Assembly (NCBI GenBank): GCA_009830035.1
Contig: SZZY01000003.1
Coordinates: 186,001 to 250,000 of the forward strand
Origin: Pantoea sp. Eser
GTDB lineage: Bacteria > Pseudomonadota > Gammaproteobacteria > Enterobacterales > Enterobacteriaceae
Reading direction: 5' to 3'
Length of the DNA stretch: 64,000 nucleotides
Shown: positions 41,541-50,733 of the stretch, one piece after another
Numbering within the stretch: the first letter of the stretch is position 1
Layout: every line of letters begins with the position of its first letter
The notes under the pieces: model-generated
Told to the model about the DNA's origin: nothing
Database searches by the model: none
What the model saw: only the letters and a program-made list of their open reading frames with translations
Position numbers and translations under genes: made by a program

Positions 41541-41617
41541 TGGTGGCTACGACGGGAATCGAACCTGTGACCCCAGCATTATGGGTACTGTGCTCTAACC
41601 AGCTGAGCTACGTAGCC
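41541..41617 (-). tRNA. metU: tRNA-Met (elongator, CAT) with altered anticodon loop
   Basis: The 77-base gene is identical to the second tRNA-Met copy at 41940 except in the anticodon arm. It reads CAGTA-CCCATAA-TGCTG where the other copy reads CAGCA-CTCATAA-TGCTG. The first change makes a G-T pair; the second replaces the near-universal U33 with C, which should disturb the U-turn and decoding. Acceptor, D and T arms are perfect. It may still be transcribed, but is probably a weak or dying copy. Confidence 0.85.
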
Positions 41618-41639
41618 AAATTGTACTGCATTTCGATGA

Positions 41640-41714
41640 TGGCTGGGGTGCAGGGATTCGAACCAAAGAATGCCGGTATCAAAAACCGGTGCCTTACCGC
41701 TTGGCGATATCCCA
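41640..41714 (-). pseudogene. Chimeric tRNA-Gln (TTG) with mismatched acceptor and T stems
   Basis: The 5' two thirds match the intact tRNA-Gln(TTG) at 41749, with anticodon loop TTTTTGATA. The last 25 bases (GGTTCGAATCC then CTGCACCCCAGCCA) equal those of tRNA-Gln(CTG) at 41460. The acceptor stem TGGGATA/CACCCCA then has two A-C mismatches, and the T stem TTTGG/CCCTG has two more. It looks like a recombinant between tandem tRNA genes that then gathered further changes. A cloverleaf this damaged is unlikely to work. Confidence 0.8.
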
Positions 41715-41748
41715 TTCGTCCACTCGCAGCCACGAGATTCATCGAAAT

Positions 41749-41823
41749 TGGCTGGGGTACCTGGATTCGAACCAGGGAATGCCGGTATCAAAAACCGGTG
41801 CCTTACCGCTTGGCGATACCCCA
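41749..41823 (-). tRNA. glnU: tRNA-Gln (anticodon TTG)
   Basis: A perfect cloverleaf with encoded CCA: acceptor TGGGGTA/TACCCCA, anticodon loop TTTTTGATA, T arm CCTGG-TTCGAAT-CCAGG. The sequence appears identical to E. coli tRNA-Gln(UUG). It is the only sound TTG copy in the cluster. Confidence 0.96.
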
Positions 41824-41845
41824 TCCATGCTGCCGAATAATGAAA

Positions 41846-41930
41846 TGGTGCGGGAGGCGAGACTTGAACTCGCACACCTTGCGGTGCCAGAACCTAAATC
41901 TGGTGCGTCTACCAATTTCGCCACTCCCGC
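41846..41930 (-). tRNA. leuW: tRNA-Leu (anticodon TAG)
   Basis: An 85-base class II tRNA with long variable arm and encoded CCA. It starts GCGGGAGTGGCGAAATTGGT, has anticodon TAG in ATTTAGGTT, and ends CTCCCGCACCA. All stems pair. It sits between tRNA-Met and tRNA-Gln as leuW does in E. coli. Confidence 0.96.
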
Positions 41931-41939
41931 AAAAAAAGA

Positions 41940-42016
41940 TGGTGGCTACGACGGGAATCGAACCTGTGACCCCAGCATTATGAGTGCTGTGCTCTAACCA
42001 GCTGAGCTACGTAGCC
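41940..42016 (-). tRNA. metT: tRNA-Met (elongator, CAT)
   Basis: An intact 77-base cloverleaf with encoded CCA: acceptor GGCTACG/CGTAGCC, anticodon stem CAGCA/TGCTG with loop CTCATAA. It is the first gene of the minus-strand tRNA operon and the sound counterpart of the altered copy at 41541. Confidence 0.96.
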
Positions 42017-42189
42017 ATCTTTTTTTCGCGTTACCTTCATCGGCGTTGCGGGGCGCATTATGCGGAGTTGACTTAACAGCGTCAACAAGTTTTTTGCCGT
42101 TTTTTTGCTGATAACCGCTGTTTGACCGGCTTATAACCAGGCTGGCGGTTTATTCAACAATTTTTCAGTGAATACAACGCAGATGATAA

Positions 42190-42217
42190 AAAAATGGGCC
42201 ATAAACGGCCCATTTTT
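42190..42217 (-). terminator. Terminator of asnB
   Basis: AAAAAATGGGCC and GGCCCATTTTT pair around ATAAAC, giving A and T tracts on both sides, 18 bases after the asnB stop codon. Confidence 0.9.
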
Positions 42218-42234
42218 CATCAGTTCAGACGCGG

Positions 42235-43902
42235 TTATTTATAGGCTGACTGATGCACACCCACGGCGCGACCTGATGGATCGTCCATGTTTTTAAATGC
42301 TTCGTCCCACTCAATCGCTTTGGCTGAGGAGCAGGCCACTGATGGGCCGCCTGGCACGCACTCTGCCGCGCTCGGTAACGGGAACAGCTCTTCAAAGATT
42401 TCACGATACAGATAAGCCTCTTTCGAACCCGGCGTGTTGAACGGGAAACGGAAGTGCGCGGTGGCCAGTTGCTGATCGCTGATTTGCTTCGCGGCAACCT
42501 CTTTCAGGGAGTCGATCCAGCTATAACCAACGCCGTCTGAGAACTGCTCTTTCTGCCGCCACGCCACTCTTTCCGGCAGGTATGAAGAGAAACATTCACG
42601 CAGGATGTGCTTCTCCATTTTGCCGTTGCTGCCACACATTTTGTCGGCCGGGTTGATGCGCATCGCCACGTCGAGGAATTTTTTATCCAGGAACGGCACA
42701 CGCGCTTCCACGCCCCAGGCTGACATCGCCTTGTTAGCACGGGCGCAGTCGAACATGTGCAGCGCCTGCAGTTTACGCACGTTTTCTTCGTGGAACTCTT
42801 TGGCGTTCGGCGCTTTATGGAAGTAGAGGTAGCCGCCGAACACTTCATCTGCGCCTTCACCCGACAGCACCATCTTAATGCCCATTGCTTTAATCTTACG
42901 TGACATCAGGTACATCGGCGTGGATGCGCGGATGGTGGTGACGTCGTAGGTTTCGATGTGATAAATCACATCGCAAATCGCATCCAGACCTTCCTGCACG
43001 GTGAAATGAATTTCGTGGTGCACGGTACCGAGATGCTCCGCCACGGATTTGGCTGCTTTCAGATCGGGCGATCCTTCCAGACCCACAGCGAACGAGTGCA
43101 GCTGCGGCCACCAGGCATCACTTTTATCCTGATCTTCGACCCGCTTAGCGGCAAAGCGCTTGGTAACGGCTGAAATGATTGACGAATCGAGCCCGCCCGA
43201 CAGCAGCACACCGTAAGGAACATCTGACATCAGGTGACTTTTCACTGACTCTTCCAGCGCATGCTTCAGGCCCGCAGCGTCGGTGGTGTTGTGCTCTACA
43301 TTTTTGTATTCCATCCAGTCACGCTGCCAGTAACGACGGATTTCGCTATCGGTGCTGAAAAGGTAGCTGCCCGGCGGGAACTCTTTGATTGAACGGCAGG
43401 CCGGCACCAGCGCTTTCATCTCTGACGCGACATACAGGTTGCCATGCTCATCGTTACCCATATAGAGCGGGATGATGCCAATGTGATCGCGGCCAATCAG
43501 GTAAGTGTTCTTGACGCTGTCATACAGGATAAAGGCAAACATGCCTTCCAGATCGTCGAGGAAATCGCCCCCTTTTTCCTGATACAGCGCCAGGATGACT
43601 TCACAGTCAGATCCGGTCTGGAACTGATAGCGATCGCTCAGTTCTGCGCGCAGTGCCTGATGGTTATAGATTTCGCCGTTAACCGCCAGGACATGAGTGT
43701 GGTCGGCGTTGTACAACGGCTGTGCACCGTTGTTGACGTCAACGATTGAGAGACGTTCATGCGCCAGGATCGCATGGTCATCAGCATAGACGCCAGACCA
43801 GTCCGGGCCGCGATGACGCATTAAGCGTGAACATTCCAGCGCTTTTTTGCGCAGCTCAACAGGATCGGTTTTCAGATCCAGCACACCCAAAATTGAACAC
43901 AT
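42235..43902 (-). CDS. asnB: Asparagine synthetase B (glutamine-hydrolysing)
   Basis: The 555 residues match E. coli AsnB. The N-terminal nucleophile Cys (MCSILGVLDL) and glutaminase residues in LAVNGEIYNHQALRAELSD are present. The synthetase domain has the PP-loop VLLSGGLDSSIISA. It makes asparagine from aspartate, glutamine and ATP. With amino-acid importers broken nearby, its preservation fits continued reliance on internal synthesis. No other gene shares its transcript. Confidence 0.95.
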   Translation of the reverse strand: MCSILGVLDLKTDPVELRKKALECSRLMRHRGPDWSGVYADDHAILAHERLSIVDVNNGAQPLYNADHTHVLAVNGEIYNHQALRAELSDRYQFQTGSDCEVILALYQEKGGDFLDDLEGMFAFILYDSVKNTYLIGRDHIGIIPLYMGNDEHGNLYVASEMKALVPACRSIKEFPPGSYLFSTDSEIRRYWQRDWMEYKNVEHNTTDAAGLKHALEESVKSHLMSDVPYGVLLSGGLDSSIISAVTKRFAAKRVEDQDKSDAWWPQLHSFAVGLEGSPDLKAAKSVAEHLGTVHHEIHFTVQEGLDAICDVIYHIETYDVTTIRASTPMYLMSRKIKAMGIKMVLSGEGADEVFGGYLYFHKAPNAKEFHEENVRKLQALHMFDCARANKAMSAWGVEARVPFLDKKFLDVAMRINPADKMCGSNGKMEKHILRECFSSYLPERVAWRQKEQFSDGVGYSWIDSLKEVAAKQISDQQLATAHFRFPFNTPGSKEAYLYREIFEELFPLPSAAECVPGGPSVACSSAKAIEWDEAFKNMDDPSGRAVGVHQSAYK

Positions 43903-44213
43903 AACTGATCTCCTGAGCTCACCTTAACGGCGATGTTATCTTTTGCGTTTGTCCGGCAGCCTGACGCTGCGTGATGTATAAGAAAATGCGCTATTTGGTG
44001 CATTCAATGCAAGAGAAATCGCGGTTTACTGATAAAAAGATTGTTGTTGTGGCGATAAAATTGAATAAAAACAATTTAACAACGCTTTTATTGTTGGATC
44101 GATAATGAAATGCATTTTCTGGCTGAATTTTAGCCGAAAGAGAGGGCGGGTAATCGGTCGAAAAGAGGGGGGACGCATCACGCTTTAGCCCGATGCGTCA
44201 TAAGAAAAAGGCA
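43903..44213. promoter_or_regulatory. asnB upstream region and nagBACD 3' end
   Basis: No gene is seen. The asnB side is AT-rich with several TTGTT/AACAA stretches and should hold the asnB promoter. At 44171-44200, GACGCATC and GATGCGTC form an 8-bp hairpin followed on the minus strand by CCCCCCTCTTTT, a weak terminator for the nag operon. Confidence 0.5.
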
Positions 44214-44981
44214 TCAGAACAGGTCAATATCCGCGACTGAAGGGTAGATCCAGTCAGGCCGGAACGGCATGGCATCAATATCGCTTAAGGTTGATACGCC
44301 CGACAGCACCAGCACCGTCTCCAGCCCGGCCTGAAAACCGGCCAGAATATCGGTGCGCAGATTGTCACCGACAATCACCGTCTCTTCCGAATGCGCCTGC
44401 ATCTTGTTCAGGGCAGCACGCATTAATGTAGGGACTCGGTTTGCCGACATAGAACGGGCGGCGACCGGAAATCTTCTCGATGCCGGCACACAGCGCGCCA
44501 CAGGCCGGAACAAAGCCGCGCGCATGGGTATCGGGATTGGTGGCGATGAACCGCGCGCCGTTGGCGACAAAAAAGCGGCCTTAAAGCGGCCTTGTGCATC
44601 ATGTCCCAGTTAAACGAGCGCGTTTCCCCGACGATGACAAAATCAGGGTTGATATCGGTGATGGTAAAGCCCGCTTTGTAGAGTTCGTGGATCAGCGCGC
44701 CTTCACCTATCACATAGGCTTTTTTGCCTTCCTGACGGCGCAGAAAGTCAGCCGTGGCCATCGCCGAGGTGTAGAACACCGAGTCCGGCACCTCTACTAC
44801 GCCCGCCGAGGCGAAACGGTTGGCCAGATCCTGCGCGGTTTGCGAAGGGTAGTTAGTCAGCACCACCAGCGGCATCTCTTTCGCCGGAATGCGCTGCAAA
44901 AACTCCTGTGCGCCGGGAACCGCCGTGTTGTCGTGCATCAGCACGCCATCAATATCACAAATTACGCTTTTAATGGTCATA
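44214..44981 (-). pseudogene. nagD: HAD phosphatase NagD, tandem duplication and frameshift
   Basis: It starts MTIKSVICDIDGVLMHDNTA with the DxDG motif and continues to FNWDMMHKAA. There AAGGCCGCTTT is repeated, a roughly 10-base net insertion near 44580 that shifts the frame. A second slip near 44430 brings back PTLMRAALNKMQAHSEETVI and the motif VIVGDNLRTDILAGFQAGLE. The C-terminus DWIYPSVADIDLF is normal. NagD dephosphorylates UMP and GMP and is dispensable. It is the last gene of the nag operon; upstream nagC is intact. Confidence 0.88.
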
Positions 44982-45020
44982 GTCAGATCCGAGGTGGCCC
45001 GCCAGAGTGGCAGGCTGGGC

Positions 45021-46241
45021 TTATTCTTCGAGAAGATGTTGCAGCAGAATGCCGTTAAGCATGGCACGTTTTGCCAGCGCAAAGGCGCCGATTGCCGAAC
45101 GATGATCTAAGGTCGAACGCACCACCGGCAGATTTTTGCGGAAGGCGGCGAGCGCCTGAGTGTTAATGCAGCCTTCAATCGCGGGCAGTAGCACTTTCTC
45201 TGCGTCGGTGATTTCACCAGCCAGCACCACTTTTTGCGGATTAAACAGGTTGATGGCAATCGCGATAGCTTTACCGAGGTAGCGGCCGACATATTCGATC
45301 ACTTCGCAGGCCAGCGCGTCACCCTGATTAGCCGCTTTACAGATTTGCGGCATCTGGCACGCCTCCAGCGTCAGCACGCTGGGATAGCCCTGATTCAGCA
45401 GATGACGGACCCGATTCTCAATCGCGCCGTTGGCGGCGATAGTTTCGAGGCAGCCAAAGTTACCGCAGTGGCAGCGTTCGCCCAGCGGATCGACCTGGAT
45501 GTGGCCAATCTCACCGACGTTACCGTTGCTGCCGAGAAAAATATGACCGTTGGCAATGATGCCGGCCCCGGTGCCGCGATGTAAGCGCACCAGAATGGAG
45601 TCGGCGCAGTCGCGGCTTGCCCCAAAGTAGTGCTCAGCCAGCGCCAGGCTGCGGATGTCGTGACCGACAGAACTGGTCACGTGAAAGCGTTCTTTCAGGC
45701 TGGCGACCAGCGGCCAGTGACTGACGGCGATGTGCGGCATATAGCGGATCACCCCGTTAATCGGGTCAACCAGCCCGGGCAGGATCACCGAAATCGCGAT
45801 CAGCTCGCGTATCTTGCGCTGGTGCTGCTCAATGAAGGCGCTGATGGCGTTGAACAGTGCATGCTGCAGCGTCTCCTGGGTGCGTTCCGGTAGCGCATAA
45901 TCCTCCTGCGCCAGCGATTTTCCGCTCAGATCAAACAGCGTCAGGGTCGCGTCGTTGCGTCCGAGCCGGACGCCGATGGTATGGAAGTGGCGGGTTTCAG
46001 TGATGATGGAGATGGCGCGGCGACCGCCGGTGGAGGCTTGCTGGTCCACCTCTTTGATCAATCCGCGCTCTATCAATTGACGGGTAATTTTGGTGACGCT
46101 GGCGGGCGCAAGCTGGCTGAGTTCGGCAATCTGAATGCGCGATATCGGCCCCTGTTGATCAATCAGCCGGTAAACGGCCGCACTATTGAGTTGCTTAACA
46201 AGATCGACATTTCCTATTTGTGACTGGCCGCCAGTGGTCAT
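45021..46241 (-). CDS. nagC: Transcriptional regulator NagC (ROK family)
   Basis: The 406-residue protein has an N-terminal winged helix (LIDQQGPISRIQIAELSQLA) and a ROK sugar-kinase-like domain with VRLHRGTGAGIIANG and the zinc cluster CHCGNFGCLETIAANG. NagC represses the nag and related genes and is released by GlcNAc-6-phosphate. It is preceded by nagA with a 7-base gap. It stays intact although its target nagE is broken, perhaps because it still controls nagB/nagA and other loci such as glmUS. Confidence 0.94.
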   Translation of the reverse strand: MTTGGQSQIGNVDLVKQLNSAAVYRLIDQQGPISRIQIAELSQLAPASVTKITRQLIERGLIKEVDQQASTGGRRAISIITETRHFHTIGVRLGRNDATLTLFDLSGKSLAQEDYALPERTQETLQHALFNAISAFIEQHQRKIRELIAISVILPGLVDPINGVIRYMPHIAVSHWPLVASLKERFHVTSSVGHDIRSLALAEHYFGASRDCADSILVRLHRGTGAGIIANGHIFLGSNGNVGEIGHIQVDPLGERCHCGNFGCLETIAANGAIENRVRHLLNQGYPSVLTLEACQMPQICKAANQGDALACEVIEYVGRYLGKAIAIAINLFNPQKVVLAGEITDAEKVLLPAIEGCINTQALAAFRKNLPVVRSTLDHRSAIGAFALAKRAMLNGILLQHLLEE

Positions 46242-46248
46242 TCAGTGC

Positions 46249-47397
46249 TTACTCGCTCAGGACGTCGTCTCCGTTGACAAACGTCTTAATGATTTTAAAG
46301 TCGCGCGTAAACACAGTCAGGTTCGCGATTTTTCCTGCTTCGATCGAGCCTAACTGCTTTTCCACGCTCATCGCCCGTGCCGGGTAAAGTGACGCCATGC
46401 GCAACGCTTCATCCAGTGCAATGCCAACATGTTCCACACTGTTCTGTACTGCTTCAATCATGGTGAGGGCAGAACCGCTCAGCGTTCCGTTTTCATCAAC
46501 GCACAGCCCGTCACGATAATATATTGTTTTGCCAGCAAAAATGAACTCGCTAATCGCCGCGCCAGCCGGTGCCGTGGCATCCGTTACCAATACCAGCTTG
46601 TCGCCTTTGATGCGCTTCGCATTGCGAACATTAGCGTAATGGACATGTAAACCATCCGCAATGATGCCGCAGTATACATCAGGCGAATCAAACAGCGCAC
46701 CGATAAGACCCGGTTCACGGCCGGCAAAGGTTGGCATGGCGTTATACAGATGCGTGGCGAAGCTAACACCAGCGCAAAAGCCCGCTTTGGCTTCTTCGTA
46801 AGTGGCGTTTGAATGTCCGGCAGAGACGATGATACCCGCTTCAGTCAGCTGACGAATCACATCGCTGCCGGCATTTTCCGGCGCCAGCGTCACTTTTGTG
46901 ATCACATGCGCGTTTTCACACAGGTATTGCACCATGGCGGCGTCGGGCAGGCGGATCAGTGCCGGATTATGGGTGCCTTTCTTCGCTTTGCTCAGCCACG
47001 GACCTTCCAGATGCAGCCCCAGCGCCTGATGCTGATGTTTTTGCAGGTAAGCGCGCATGGTTTCAATCGCCCGCTGCATTAATTCGTCACTGCTGGTGAT
47101 CAGCGTTGGTAAAAAGCTGGTGCAGCCTGACTTTTCGTTGGCGCGCTGCATGATTTCCAGCGTCTCTACGCTGAGCGCGTCGATGTCGTCATTAAACTGA
47201 ACGCCGCCACAGCCATTGAGCTGCAGATCGATAAAGCCGGGCGCAATAATGGCGCCAGACACATCACGCTGCTCCACGTCTGAAGGCAGCGACTCGCGAG
47301 GGATCACGCGGTCGATGCGCTCGTTGGCAATCACCACCGCGTGATTGTCCAGAATCTGGTGGCCGCTATAAATCCGGCCATTAACTAATACGAACAT
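46249..47397 (-). CDS. nagA: N-acetylglucosamine-6-phosphate deacetylase
   Basis: The 382 residues match NagA. Metal and substrate residues lie in [45 protein letters not shown] and [14 protein letters not shown]. It deacetylates GlcNAc-6-P from imported GlcNAc or from recycled peptidoglycan. It lies 61 bases after nagB. Intact, so the route from cell-wall amino sugars to fructose-6-P remains complete with NagB. Confidence 0.95.
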   Translation of the reverse strand: MFVLVNGRIYSGHQILDNHAVVIANERIDRVIPRESLPSDVEQRDVSGAIIAPGFIDLQLNGCGGVQFNDDIDALSVETLEIMQRANEKSGCTSFLPTLITSSDELMQRAIETMRAYLQKHQHQALGLHLEGPWLSKAKKGTHNPALIRLPDAAMVQYLCENAHVITKVTLAPENAGSDVIRQLTEAGIIVSAGHSNATYEEAKAGFCAGVSFATHLYNAMPTFAGREPGLIGALFDSPDVYCGIIADGLHVHYANVRNAKRIKGDKLVLVTDATAPAGAAISEFIFAGKTIYYRDGLCVDENGTLSGSALTMIEAVQNSVEHVGIALDEALRMASLYPARAMSVEKQLGSIEAGKIANLTVFTRDFKIIKTFVNGDDVLSE

Positions 47398-47458
47398 CTC
47401 TTCTCTCCTGTCCTGACCTGCCGCTGCCGGGGCAACAGCAGGTAAGACAAATTTTTAG

Positions 47459-48259
47459 TTAAACACCTTTCATATTTTCCGCTTCCATCTCGCGGAAATA
47501 CTTCACGGTTTTCACTTTCAGTTCCATGGTGGCCGGCTCGTCACACACCACCACCGATTTCGGGTGCAGCTGCAGGCAGCTGGTGGTCCACATGTGATTA
47601 ACGTTGCCTTCGACCGCCGCCTGTAGCGCCTGAGCTTTAACGTGGCTGGTCACCAGAATCATCACTTCTTCCGCGTCCAGCAGGGTGCCGACACCCACCG
47701 TCAGCGCATATTTTGGTACCTGATCGACATCGCCGTTAAAGAAGCGCGAGTTTGCCACGCGGGTATCATGCGTCAGGGTTTTAATCCGGGTACGCGAAGC
47801 CAGCGAAGACGCCGGTTCATTAAAGGCGATATGGCCATCGTTGCCAACGCCGCCCATAAACAGGTGAATTTTGCCCAGCGCGCGGATTTTCTCTTCATAC
47901 TGGCGACATTCTGCGTCAATATCCGGCGCATTACCATTCAGAAGATTGATGTTTTCTGGTTGAATATCAACGTGATCAAAGAAGTTGCGATACATGAAAC
48001 TGTGGTAGCTTTCCGGGTGCTCTTTCGGCAGGCCAACATATTCATCCATATTGAAAGTGATAACATGTTTGAAACTTACCTGGCCCGCTTTATGCATCTC
48101 AATCAGGTGCTTGTAAGCTTCGAGCGGCGTACCGCCGGTCGGTAAGCCCAGCACAAACGGTTTGTCTGCCGTTGGGTTAAAGGCATTAATCCTGTTCACA
48201 ATATGGCGTGCTGCCCATTTGCCGACCTGGGTTAGTGTAGCTAAAGGAATCAATCTCAT
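47459..48259 (-). CDS. nagB: Glucosamine-6-phosphate deaminase
   Basis: The 266-residue length equals E. coli NagB. Active-site residues lie in [20 protein letters not shown] and [20 protein letters not shown]. It converts glucosamine-6-P to fructose-6-P and ammonia and is allosterically activated by GlcNAc-6-P. First gene of nagBACD, divergent from nagE across a 334-base control region. Intact. Confidence 0.96.
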   Translation of the reverse strand: MRLIPLATLTQVGKWAARHIVNRINAFNPTADKPFVLGLPTGGTPLEAYKHLIEMHKAGQVSFKHVITFNMDEYVGLPKEHPESYHSFMYRNFFDHVDIQPENINLLNGNAPDIDAECRQYEEKIRALGKIHLFMGGVGNDGHIAFNEPASSLASRTRIKTLTHDTRVANSRFFNGDVDQVPKYALTVGVGTLLDAEEVMILVTSHVKAQALQAAVEGNVNHMWTTSCLQLHPKSVVVCDEPATMELKVKTVKYFREMEAENMKGV

Positions 48260-48593
48260 GTTTCACCTCAATTAGGAAAATGGAAAGGGGGCGCGCGCGA
48301 ATCCACTGTGTTACTCATCAGCCTAAACGGATTCTGTCATCCCGCCACGGTCTGAATGCGCCTTAATATTTCGGATCATAAAATAAGTTTGCGGGTATAG
48401 CCAGATGTTGCCGCATGAATTGATGCTTTTTGGTGGTAAAAGTCACAGTTACGGTGGTTTTAATTTGCGAGGCGAATTAATCTATCATGACACTTCGCTG
48501 CGTGATATGAAGTGTCATAAGGTCTTTGCAGCCGACATAACAATATTAAGTGGCACAGAGCGACAAGCCAGGCTCATAGGGGGGAAAGGGTAA
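48260..48593. promoter_or_regulatory. Divergent nagB-nagE control region
   Basis: TTAATTTGCGAGGCGAATTAA at 48460-48480 is an imperfect palindrome of the right size and AT-GC-AT layout for a NagC operator. A second AT-rich candidate, AATATTTCGGATCATAAAAT, lies near 48364. GGTGG-N6-TCACA around 48432-48447 is a weak match to a CRP site. These assignments follow the known NagC/CRP control of this pair in E. coli and are inferred. A short open frame across the region has no coding character. Confidence 0.55.
48487..48518. repeat. Perfect 10-bp inverted repeat in the nagE leader
   Basis: ATGACACTTC and GAAGTGTCAT are exact inverted copies separated by 12 bases, about 75 bases before nagE. It may be an RNA hairpin in the nagE leader or a binding site for a dimeric regulator. 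It does not fit a CRP or NagC consensus. Confidence 0.7.
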
Positions 48594-50581
48594 ATGTTAG
48601 TTTACTTACAACGCGTTGGCCGTGCGCTGATGGTGCCGGTAGCAACCCTGCCAGCGGCAGCGATATTAATGGGGGTCGGTTACTGGATTGATCCAGTCAG
48701 CTGGGGCGCAGGCAATGCGCTGGCAGCGCTGTTTATTAAATCCGGTGCCGCCATCATCGAACACATGTCAGTACTGTTCGCTATCGGTATCGCTTACGGG
48801 ATGTCCAAAGATAAAGATGGCGCAGCAGCGCTGACCGGCTTCGTCGGGTTCCTGGTGGTGACCACACTCCGTTCGCCAGTTGCGGTGGCGATGATTCAGA
48901 AAATACCGCTGTAGCAGGTACCTGCTGCCTTTGGCAAAATTGAAAACCAGTTTGTCGGTATCCTGGTCGGTATTTTATCGGCGGAAGTCTATAACCGCTT
49001 AAGCCACGTCGAGCTGCCTAAAGCGCTCTCATTCTTCAGCGGACGCCGACTGGTACCGATTCTGGTGTCGTTCCTGATGATCTTAGTCGCCTTTATCCTC
49101 ATGTATATCTGGCCGGTGGTATTCAACGGTCTGGTCAGTTTTGGCGAACATATCCAAAAACTTGGTTCAGTCGGCGCCGGTATCTACGCCTTCTTTAACC
49201 GTCTGCTGATTCCGGTAGGTTTACATCACGTGCTGAACTCAGTGTTCTGGTTTGATGTGGCCGGGATTAACGATATTCCTAAATTCCTCGGCGGCGCACA
49301 GTCACTGGCTGATGGATCGGCAACTGTCGGCATTACCGGTCGCTATCAGGCGGGCTTCTTCCCAATCATGATGTTCGGTCTGCCGGGTGCGGCGCTGGCA
49401 ATTTACCAGTGCGCACGGCCGGAAAACCGCGCCAAAGTTGGCGGTATTATGCTGGCGGCAGCCTTCTTCACCGGCATCACTGAGCCGCTGGAGTTCTCCT
49501 TCATGTTCGTGACACCCGTGCTGTATCTGTCCACGCCGTGCTGACCGGTATTTCCGTCTTCATCGCGGCCAGCATGCGCTGGATTGCCGGCTTCGGCTTC
49601 AGCGCCGGACTGGCGACGCACTGGTACATGCTGATCCCGCAGGGGCTGGTGTTCTTCGTCATCTACTACGTGGTGTTCCGTTTCACCATCAAAAAATTCA
49701 ACCTGATAACGCCGGGCCGTGAGCTGGCAGTTGCCGGTGACGAAAGTGATGGTTATGACGTCAACGTCGATAAAACCGATAACGGTGAAAGTGCAACTGA
49801 AACGCTGGTGCGTCGCTGTATTGGCGCGGTGGGTGGCTCAGACAACTTAACCAGCATTGATGCCTGTATTACCCGTCTGCGTCTTAACGTTAATGATTCA
49901 GCGCAGGTCAATGAGGGCGTGGCTAAACGTCTCGGCGCGTCCGGGGTGATTCGCCTCAACAAGCAGAGCGTACAGATAATTGTCGGTACTCAGGCAGAAG
50001 GCATTGCGTCGGCGATGAAAAAAGTGTTGACCAAAGGGCCGGTAGCCGCCACCAGCAGCAATGCATCTGCAGCTGCACCGGAAGCTGTTAAGCCGCAGGC
50101 GGTATTGAACAGTGAATCGCGGGTTATCGCCACGCTGCTGGCGCCGGTGAGTGGTGAAGTCGTTGCGTTGGATGCGGTACCGGACGAAGCCTTTGCCAGC
50201 AAAGCGGTGGGTGACGGTCTGGCGATCAAGCCGAGCGACAAATGGGTGGTTGCACCGATTGCCGGTACGCTGGTGAAAATCTTCAATACAAATCACGCTT
50301 TCTGTCTGGAAACCGACAACGGGGTTGAGATTGTGGTGCACATGGGGCTGGACACCGTGGCGCTGGAGGGCAAAGGCTTTACCCGTCTGGTGGAAGAGGG
50401 TGCCAGCGTGGCGGCCGGTCAGCCGGTACTGGAGATGGATCTGGATTTCCTCAACGCCAATGCCCGCTCGATGGTCAGTCCGGTGGTGGTCAGCAACAGC
50501 GATGATTTTGCCGGCCTGACGTTACTGGCCAGCGGTAAGGTGGTGGCGGGTGAAACCCCACTGTACGAAGTGAAAGGCTAA
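48594..50581 (+). pseudogene. nagE: GlcNAc-specific PTS enzyme IICBA (NagE), amber codon and frameshift
   Basis: The whole NagE protein is recognisable: IIC from MLVYLQRVGRALMVPVATLP with AAFFTGITEPLEFSFMFV, IIB with its phospho-Cys in SIDACITRLRL, and IIA with the phospho-His in VEIVVHMGLDTVAL. A TAG at 48912-48914 stops it in VAMIQKIPL-QVPAAFGKIE, and one missing base near 49531 (LYLSTPC in place of LYLLHAVLT) shifts the frame. Import and phosphorylation of GlcNAc by this permease is lost. The start at 48594 is preceded by GGGGAAAGGG. Confidence 0.9.
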
Positions 50582-50600
50582 TCCCCGCAGTAGAACCCAC

Positions 50601-50628
50601 AAGGCAGGAAGCGATTCCTGCCTTTTTT
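50601..50628 (+). terminator. Terminator of nagE
   Basis: AAGGCAGGAA and TTCCTGCCTT pair around GCGA, followed by a run of T residues, 20 bases after the nagE stop codon. Confidence 0.92.
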
Positions 50629-50733
50629 GTTTTAAAGGCTGAACAAACGGTTGTTTCTCTCTGGTGCTTTGTGGATCATACTCCGTTACTTCGTGGTACA
50701 TATCACCCGCTATTCGTATTGAGGATTTTTGAG

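Noticed and set aside
48405..48593. 62-codon open frame upstream of nagE
   Set aside because: It covers the operator-like palindromes, has no ribosome-binding site and no protein-like composition.
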